Source: Angiostrongylus vasorum (lineage: Eukaryota; Nematoda; Chromadorea; Rhabditida; Metastrongylidae). Taken from it: DNA of 64,000 nt. A program made the position numbers and the translations under genes. Below, piece by piece: positions 57,120 to 64,000 of the stretch. Under the pieces are notes generated by a model that saw only the letters and a list, made by a program, of their open reading frames with translations, did no database searches and was not told the DNA's origin. The DNA lies in contig JADANN010000454.1 of NCBI GenBank assembly GCA_018806985.1, positions 124,001-188,000 on the forward strand, read 5' to 3'. How positions within the stretch are numbered: position 1 is the first letter of the stretch; each line of letters opens with the position of its first letter.

Positions 57120-57720
57120 TTCCATTTCATCTCTGGGTTTTTGAGATTTATCCAAAACGCTTCAAGAGTTTTGCGCGTTTATGTTTTCGACTCCTGCGCT
57201 AGGATCCGCACAGTCACTTCAAAATCATCGCCGTTGTGCTTTTGTGCCCTAGGCGTACCTAGAGGAGTGTTTTGACGAATTTTAGCTCTCCCATCTAGAT
57301 GTTCTTTTGTGCGGACACAAAGTGGTCTACCCGTTTCCCTAATGTATTCCTCACCGCATGCGTTACATGGGATCAAGTATATTATACCTGAACTCATGCA
57401 GTCCCCGTCTCTCCCGTTAGGACAGATCATACAGTTTTCTGATCTGCACAAACGATCATAGAGACGGTTGCGAACTAACTAACGGCGTAGGATATTGGGT
57501 GGGATGTCAATAATCGTTATATAATTTTCAAGACAACTTTTTCTTAAGCATCTCATAAGGGCGCAACTTATTTCATTTTATATGAAGGGCAGCTTAAAAG
57601 GAATCCCACCTACGTCAGAAACATTATTTTCGGCAACTTCTCTGCGCTTTTGTCCAGCCCGAATGGCTTCTGCTTCGTAGCTATTGGAAACCGCTATTTT
57701 TCGTGACAGGTTTACTGATG
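57120..57720 (-). pseudogene. PLE GIY-YIG fragment, minus strand
   Basis: The open frame 57179-57451 contains CMICPNGRDGDCMSSG, IIYLIPCNACGEEYIRETGR, PLCVRTKEHLDGRAKIRQNT, GDDFEVTVRILAQESKT. Upstream on the minus strand (57450-57700) lie the IPPNILRR-like linker and ISGYEAEAIRAGQK-type remnants. The YIG signature reads YIRET (G lost). The C-terminal LEAFWI part continues at 57120-57180 across a frame break. Confidence 0.75.
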
Positions 57721-57887
57721 AGCACGCATTTGATATTTATGAACGCCCTTTCGATTTCTTTCCTCCATCCCTTGCGAGCATTATTAAAGTGGTTTGTAAA
57801 AAAGTGTTTGTTGAGTCTGTTATTTCTTATCTGCTAAGGTTATGAAAGTGTACGGCTAAGTAGACAGCGTGCCAATTTGACCATTCC

Positions 57888-57922
57888 ACACGCTGAAGTA
57901 GGGAAAACCGTCGAAATGTCAG
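57888..57922 (+). ncRNA. Hammerhead-like motif (degenerate)
   Basis: CGCTGAAGTAGG, GAAAACC, GTCGAAATGT, C, AGC. On the plus strand, opposite to the neighbouring PLE fragment, so it probably belongs to another element. Confidence 0.35.
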
Positions 57923-58489
57923 CTTTTGTGTGCTAACAAAGTTTATAACACCAATGTCGTGTTTGCTTATTGGAAAAAGAATGTTTGTTGAATTGGCTCC
58001 GTCTGGTGTTTCTCCACTTCCTCTGCTTGCCCTCATATTTAGAATCCTGAGCTGTTGCTGTTAGGTTGTTATGTGATCAATGCAGATTTATAACCTCATA
58101 TCCCTCGCATATATTTGAGTAGCAAATTTTTTTCGTATTTTACATTACTTGGCATGGAGCGCCAGACCACATTTTACATTACTAGTTACCACTGCGAAGT
58201 TCATCTTATGCGCTTTCACTCCACATAACTAATTTACTTTCAAATTGTATCTTTGACAAGTTTTATGAGTCGGAATTTGAGATGTCATAAAGCGATTTCA
58301 AAAAAACTAGTTCTACGAGTTTCAAAATGGGATGTGGTCCGGCGCTAACGGCTTGGTCAAGGAAATGTCAACAAGTGCACACAACAACGTTAGTATGAGA
58401 AATTTCGTAGTGTTGAATTTAGCCTCGTAGGTTAATGAGATCCTTCGGAAAATACGTGCACAACTGCTGGAAAACCTAAAGGATAACAA

Positions 58490-58850
58490 AATATGGGCAT
58501 GTAAACTGTTTCGATGCACTTGAAACAGATTCGTAAGCCGGGAAAACTCGACAACTGGATGCCGCACCAATTGACAACATGTGGCACGGTCGAAGTGCTG
58601 CTATATTTCTCACATGTTGGACGAGCTGGGCTACGAAACCCTACCCCATACATCGTTTTCACCAGACTTTCAACGACCTCGTGGTTTTCAGGATTTTAAA
58701 GTTCATCTTTCAAGTATGTATTGTCTCCAGGTTTTCCAACTTTTTATGTGGCTGGGGCAAACAGACTTGTTTTTTTCTAGAGGAAATACTACAGAGTCTA
58801 GTGGGCATTTCTACCAACTAATAAAGTTTATTCCGACCTAAGATACACAG
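58490..58850 (+). pseudogene. Mariner transposase fragment with internal deletion
   Basis: HLKQIRKPGKLDNWMPHQLT (end of the DNA-binding part) is followed, in another frame, by the C-terminal block SHMLDELGYETLPHTSFSPDF (mariner: GYE-LPHPPYSPDL). The catalytic centre between them is deleted. A repeat shared with 11.6 kb lies just upstream (58035-58260). Confidence 0.65.
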
Positions 58851-58889
58851 AACGAAATTCTGCATTATTTCTCGGGCCAATTGCTAAAA

Positions 58890-59300
58890 TTTCAAAAACC
58901 GACCGACTTTCATCTTACCTCGGGATGACTAATTGATACATATTCTTTCACTAATGAAGTAGCACGAGGTTGATAAAATGAACTTTATTGGGCTAAAGTT
59001 CCAACGTCTTCGTCTTCCTCAAAGCTAATGTTCCGAGTCGATCCCTAAGCCCTACGTGCTCTCGAGGTGGTGGCTTCGTCGTCGTATCGAGTCGGATCCT
59101 TATCAGTGAAGCTTCGCACGACTGAGGCAACCTCACCAGGCAGCGCTCTTTTATACAGGACGATCGTTGTCGATCTAATTTTCCGGTGATAACAACTTTT
59201 TTTCTGGGCAATCCATCGTGCAGTAGTCCGTATCACTATTGGCTAACAGAAAGCTTAAAAACACTTCCGAAACCGACTTTCTTCTAATCTCGACATGACT
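58890..59300. mobile_element. R2 copy bracketed by interspersed motifs
   Basis: The motif ACCGACTTTCATCTTACCTC (58902 on, inverse type) is followed by the R2 left end CACGAGGTTGATAAAATGAAC, the hammerhead-like inverse at 58998-59035, CGTCGTATCGAGTCGGATCC and TTATACAGGACGATCG. A second motif copy ACCGACTTTCTTCTAATCTC follows at 59269. Confidence 0.55.
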
Positions 59301-59639
59301 AACGGTGACTTCAAGACCCAGTGAGCTGGAACTACAAGTAAGGCGTTTCAGGTGTTCAAGAAAGAAATTCATGTCTTGAATTCAGCTGTCGCCATCTTTG
59401 GAGAGTCTCCCATAAGATTCTCTTAGCGTTTACAATACAGGTGCTTTTGATTAAGTGGAACAAAAGGCTTGTGTACCTGACATGGGAAAAATCGAAAGTA
59501 GTATATATCCGAACAATCCCAAGACCAACTTTTTACTAACTCGGCATTGATCGATGATTTACTGTTTTTCATCAATGCGTAAACACAAGGTTGGTATTAT
59601 AGCATTTTATCAGCACATAGTACTTGACGTCTCGGTGGT

Positions 59640-61200
59640 TTCTGCTCTCTTTAGAGACGTTTTGTTCGTAGTTAATTGGTGGCGAGCAGCATTCAGCGAG
59701 TTCACGTTTAGATTTCCTTTGCCAGGATAATGGCTCTTACTTCAAAATCTTCGCTATGTCTTTTTGTTCTAGCGTGCCTAGTAAAGTGTTTCGTTAAGAT
59801 CTAATTTTCCCAACTAAATGCCCTTTTGCAGTTGCACAGTGGTCCATACTTTTAGCGAAAGTATTCCTGCCTGGATAGTATCACAATCTCTACCGTTGGG
59901 ACAAAGGTAGAGATTTCCTGTTATACACAGATCGTTGTAACGTCTTAGGTGGTTCTCCAGTACCTGGTACCGAATTCTCTATACCAGCCCTTTTCGAGCG
60001 ACGTTTTATATCTGTTCTTACAAATTACGTGAAATGGAGGTAAAGTCAAACGAGACCCTCTTCTGGCTAGGCATATTGTATGAAGGCGTACTTCTTCTTC
60101 TGAGAGCCCTTTCCACAGCCTATGCAAATGATGGTTTTCATCTTTTCTACTCTCTTCCTGTGCACAAACTGGTGTCTATTCGAAACATGCTTCTCCCAGG
60201 CGCTGTTTATGTGTGTGGAGGGTGAGCAGATAGGTGTTATCCATTAACTATAATGATTTTGTTAACCTGGTTTCTGGCACCTTGGTGTGCAGCCGTTTTA
60301 GGATAGGTTAATTTCAGCGTCCAAAAGTGTAAGCCAGTCTTTTCGGTTTTTCTGTGGTGAATCTAATGTACTACGACTAATCGCACAGTAACTCAAAATT
60401 TTGTCTCTTTCCTCTTGTGTGAATCAACTAATGAAACACTCATCTATATATCTTCAGTGGTGTGATTGCCATATGCCAATTGCGACGTCATTCGCACATT
60501 TGTACGAAGGGCGGCTACGTCGAGGTAACTCAATCAAGCAAGCGCTACAAGAGATCGCTTCTTGTAAAGATTTGTATTATCTCCAAGACAACGAGTCGAA
60601 GTTTATGTTTTTGTGACAAATATGAAAGCGCTATGAACGAGCCTCCAAACCTGTAATATACGTTCTCTTTCTCCAAAGAACATTTGCGTGGGCCTATCTA
60701 CAGAACTGGTGCTTGGTCTAATCTTGAATAACGATGGATCGGTGGATATTAGGTTATCAATGAATGTGGACTTATATGTTTTAATAAATACGATAAGGCA
60801 TATGTTGGCAGTGGAAACTTAGGCTAAAAAAATAACTGATGGCTTCAGCGTGCCTCTTTCGCCACACTGACACATATGGTGTTCAATTTCAAGTATAACA
60901 CCTCACAAGATGGGCGTAAAGGGAAGTCTTCAAAGGCTTTCTCGTAATCTCAACATCTAACTGGCCAGTAATTACCACAAACTCTTCAGGCTTGTCACTA
61001 ATGGATAAACCACTGTTTTTTAACCTTATCAGCTCTCGAAAGTCTTCCATTCTACGCATTTGTATCTCTGCGAAGGTGGAACGAAACGTCTCCGGACGAG
61101 GACGACAAAAGATGTCGAAAGTACCATCCGCTATTATCGTTTGTAGATAAATATACAACCAGAAAATTTCGGCAGCTACAAATTTCGTGGTTCAATGTAA
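59640..61200 (-). pseudogene. PLE relic, minus strand, N- and C-terminal parts
   Basis: Minus strand from 61158: RMEDFRELIRLKNSGLSISD, KPEEFVVITGQLDVEITRKP, which resembles the PLE N-terminal SDKGGEFVV block. 60500-60880 is unresolved. Then at 60400-60180 the thumb (EKPKRLAYT, LHTKVPETR) and HVSNRHQFVHRKR. 59950-60130 is the linker, and 59700-59900 a decayed GIY-YIG region. Heavily frameshifted. Confidence 0.55.
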
Positions 61201-61634
61201 GATCTTATTATTTGGCGTGGCCATTCTTCACCTCCAACCACTGCCTCAACGAAGGTCTTTATCATCAATTGCTATTAACCAATTTGTGAAGATACTCGGA
61301 GCTACCAAGAGGCGCTCTGCTTCCAATGCGTGAATTTCGTTCAGACTAAATTTTTTATATGAAACAACAGTTGCAGTATTTATTGCCAGATTTAAGATTG
61401 GAAATGAAATTGAACACGTGAGTGGGAAATTTAAAAATGAGTGATCGAAAAGAGAACATAGGACGACTTGGTGAACGTTTGTGGACAGGACGTTGCAGCC
61501 AAGCAAATTTACTTTTTGAGAACAGAGAAAATCACCAATCAACATGAGAGAAACGACCCTATGCAGGAATCGGCCGTCGACCATATCTTTACGACTAGAA
61601 CATTATGCTTCTTTGACAACTCAATGTTATCTGA

Positions 61635-61721
61635 TTCTGCACTGGTTTCCTTCACCAAAAAGAATCGATCAAGCTATATTCTGCACTGGTTTCCTTCACC
61701 AAAAGAATCGATCAAGCTATA
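61635..61721 (+). repeat. Short tandem duplication, period 44
   Basis: TTCTGCACTGGTTTCCTTCA through AATCGATCAAGCTATA is present twice in a row, differing by one A. It looks like a recent replication slip. Confidence 0.85.
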
Positions 61722-61724
61722 AAC

Positions 61725-62430
61725 TAGAAAAGAACTCTTGTCATCACTCAAGAAGGAAAAAGCCGCGTCATGTAAAAGAGTGTTGAAGAATATTATTGAG
61801 TAATTTTAATAAAATTTTCTCGCGAGTAACAAGCAGATCACGAAGGATTTGATCCAAAACTACAACCTGCTTGTTAAGAGACTTAAAACTAGTGACAAAC
61901 TCCTCACAGTCCCTCAAACCTGAAGTTCAAAATTGTGGACCTCTAAGGAGTTGCTTGAAAAATGAAGAAAACTAGAGCTGGGTCTCATGCTGTATACGTA
62001 ACACAGCTTATAATAAACGCCAGTTGTAGAAAATCTCTGCAGAAAGATTTGCACCGCAACAGATAGCAAGAGTCCTTGGAAGCAACTCAAAAACGATCTA
62101 GCTTGACCAATAGCGGATCTATGCGACCTTGATTTCCCACAATCAGTGCTGTTGAAGAAATAAAGGACTCTGACCACATCGTGGCATTATTTCGAATTTC
62201 GGAGAAAACGTTTTGTGCCAATTTTTTCGTTCCACAATACAAGCAAGGGCCTGCGACTGCTGTTGTGCGACACCAGTTGACTTACCTATTTATAGCAAGG
62301 ATCTATGCTCTTTAAGAGTGCTGAATTCAAAACTAGGCTGTTGACGACTTTAAGGACTTATGAATTTTTTTCGTAAAAGACGATATGGCAGAAACATTGT
62401 TGAACAATAATGAATAAAGTGACATTACAC
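61725..62430. other. Unassigned sequence
   Basis: No recognised gene or repeat. Confidence 0.35.
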
Positions 62431-62435
62431 GGCAT

Positions 62436-62474
62436 TAGGCTCTGAAGAAAACGAAATTGTCGAAAAAGTAAGGC
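62436..62474 (+). ncRNA. Hammerhead-like motif upstream of a PLE fragment
   Basis: TAGGCT, CTGAAGA (exact core), AAACGAAATTGTC, GAAAAAGT, AAGGC. The 3' half is eroded (GAAACGT has become GAAAAAGT), so it is unlikely to cleave. Confidence 0.4.
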
Positions 62475-62479
62475 ATCAA

Positions 62480-62905
62480 ATAAAAAACTGCAGCAACATA
62501 CCACCCAACACCCTACACCGTCAGCTAGTCCGCAACCGCCTTTCTATGATCGTTAGTGCAGCTCGAGGAAACTGTATGATCTGCCCTAACGGAAGAAACA
62601 GGGATTGAATGAGTTCATGTACAAAACGCTTGATCTCGTTTAACGCATGCGGTGAGAAATGGGAAACGGGAAACCTGCTTTGTGTCTGCGCAGAACAACA
62701 TGTAGATGGGAAAGCTAAAATTCGTCAAAGCACTCTCCTAGGTTCATATGTTGCCCAAACGCACAATGGCGATGATTTTGAAGCGACTGTGCGGATCCCT
62801 AGCGCAGGAATCGAAAACATCAACTCGTGAAACTCTTGAGGCGTTTTGGACAAATTTCAAAAATCCAAAGATGAACGGGATAGGCGAATGCCTCATTTTT
62901 ACATG
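62480..62905 (+). pseudogene. PLE GIY-YIG fragment
   Basis: IPPNTLHRQLVRNRL, CMICPNGRNRD then a stop, SFNACGEKWETGNLLCVC, EQHVDGKAKIRQST, HNGDDFEATVRI and, after a frameshift, LAQESKTSTRETLEAFWTNF. The YIG signature is deleted, with the frame running directly from GEK to WETG. Confidence 0.7.
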
Positions 62906-62999
62906 TGGTCCGGCGCCTTATTTCAAAGTGATTTTTTTTGATCTGGTTGGGTCTCGCCCGGCCATGAAATGTGAACAACTCGTGGTTAGTCACACTAGT

Positions 63000-63650
63000 A
63001 ACACACGGTGAGTAGCCTTTTTGACCAATACGGCCTTTATTTGGAAATTCGACCTTCATTAATGCTATGGTTCTTTCTGCCCGAGTTATTACGGTATTTT
63101 TCATAGAATCAAAATTGAAATTCCAGAACATTCTGTGATTCACATCCACAAAGATGCTGATTAATTGCAGAACGCAGATCCGAGAGCAGATTGGAACCCA
63201 CGAATGCACTTTTCGGAGCTGACGTGCTACCCACTGTATCATTGATACCCTTGCTTTGCCTTTACACCAGCCATTTTTTTACTCTAATAAACAACCACCC
63301 GTCAGTGGCAATGATCTGGAATAATAGGTAGTAAAGAAAAAGTTATACGTTCTCTGAAATCTTTTTCTACTCAAAATGTTGTCCAATCAATGTTTGCACA
63401 TAGTTTCACTCTGATGAAACAACTGGATGCCATGCTACAATAACTTTTCGGGACATTTTTGCCGAATTTAGAGACCAAAACATGAATGAATGTAACGCTT
63501 GTCGTTAGTACGATAGGGTTGAATCCGAAGATGAAATATATAGAGAATCGCTAAAGATGATAGATTATAGTCAGTTTTCGTATGTCTTCGGAAGAAGTGA
63601 GGAGATTAACTCCACCAACCTCATGACAAATTGTTCAAAAACTATCAAAA
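63000..63650. other. Unassigned sequence
   Basis: No recognised feature. The 140-codon minus frame at 62820-63242 overlaps the PLE fragment antisense and is not supported. Confidence 0.35.
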
Positions 63651-63654
63651 AATT

Positions 63655-63935
63655 TTCTGAAGCAGACCGTCATTTAACCTCAGTATTACTAAAGAATACC
63701 CTCTTGGTTTATTATGCTAATTCCAGATTTTACGGCCAACCTTCCGATATTTCACCCTCTTCAGAGCAGTCGATGGTTCGAGTTGGTGCTTTTGAGCTCT
63801 CGATGTGGTGACCTTGTCGTCCTCTCGAGTTGAATCTTTTTCAGTGGGGCACCGCTCTAATGAAGGGTTGTTGATGTTACTGATTGTCTGCTGATATTAA
63901 TTTGCTTTTGAACGGAAAATCCGTCTGCAACAGTA
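63655..63935. mobile_element. R2-like element with a hammerhead-like end
   Basis: The interspersed motif inverse is at 63665-63690 (CAGACCGTCATTTAACCTC). A minus-strand hammerhead-like motif follows at 63734-63770 (GCTCTGAAGAGGGTG ... ATCGGAAGGTTGGCC, CTGAAGA core exact), then R2 body blocks GTGACCTTGTCGTCCTCTCG and TTTTCAGTGGGGCACCGC. The window ends soon after. Confidence 0.5.
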
Positions 63936-64000
63936 GGTATTATTATGACTTATCACTTAGCACGGAGAGCAACAATATTTCAGAAAACGACCGGCATTTA

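Overview
The window looks like repeat-rich, gene-poor nuclear DNA of a nematode, most likely a strongylid such as a hookworm. It is AT-leaning and has no bacterial-style operons. The retroelement fragments (RTE-type LINEs, Penelope-like elements with GIY-YIG endonucleases, mariner relics, two tRNA-like SINE families) resemble those I know from Ancylostoma/Necator-type genomes; that assignment is from memory, without a search. Nearly all recognisable coding sequence is transposon-derived and most is broken. The one host-gene candidate is a small secreted saposin-like gene at about 53.85-54.63 kb (TATA box, signal-peptide exon, intron, half-saposin exon).

Layout. 0-8 kb: a Penelope-like (PLE) 3' half with a 308-codon open frame and a hammerhead-like motif behind it, then SINE and R1 repeats with a dense inverted/tandem R1 cluster at 6.5-8.1 kb. 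8-13 kb: SINE1, an almost complete dead mariner (minus), more R1, a mariner N-terminal scrap. 12.6-17.7 kb: PLE pieces in both orientations around an RTE LINE (minus) that carries a SINE1 insertion with target-site duplication. 19.3-24.6 kb: R1, a short inverted element (R2) with hammerhead-like motifs at both ends, a 0.93-kb minisatellite of a 10-mer, and a roughly 0.5-kb-arm palindrome. 24.8-25.7 kb: R3/R1 composite. 26-29 kb: a second, different RTE LINE (minus). 30-33 kb: SINE1, R2 and R1 copies.

34.05-53.04 kb is the dominant structure: an inverted duplication with arms of about 6.7 kb (34053-40746 and 46391-53036). The stretches compared in the arm interiors look identical, while both the outer and inner ends differ by several percent. 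Each arm contains a further, older palindrome. The spacer holds two pieces of one RTE LINE whose breakpoints are complementary, and a segment homologous to the inner end of the right arm. Each arm also carries a broken copy of the promoter and first exon of the saposin-like gene that lies just outside the right arm.

55-64 kb: a PLE reverse-transcriptase relic (motif A and a YIDD box followed by a stop), three more PLE fragments, a mariner fragment and R2 copies.

Family names R1, R2, R3, SINE1 and SINE2 are mine. Boundaries of diverged repeats are good to about 10-30 bases. Identity statements come from reading alignments by eye, not from computed scores.
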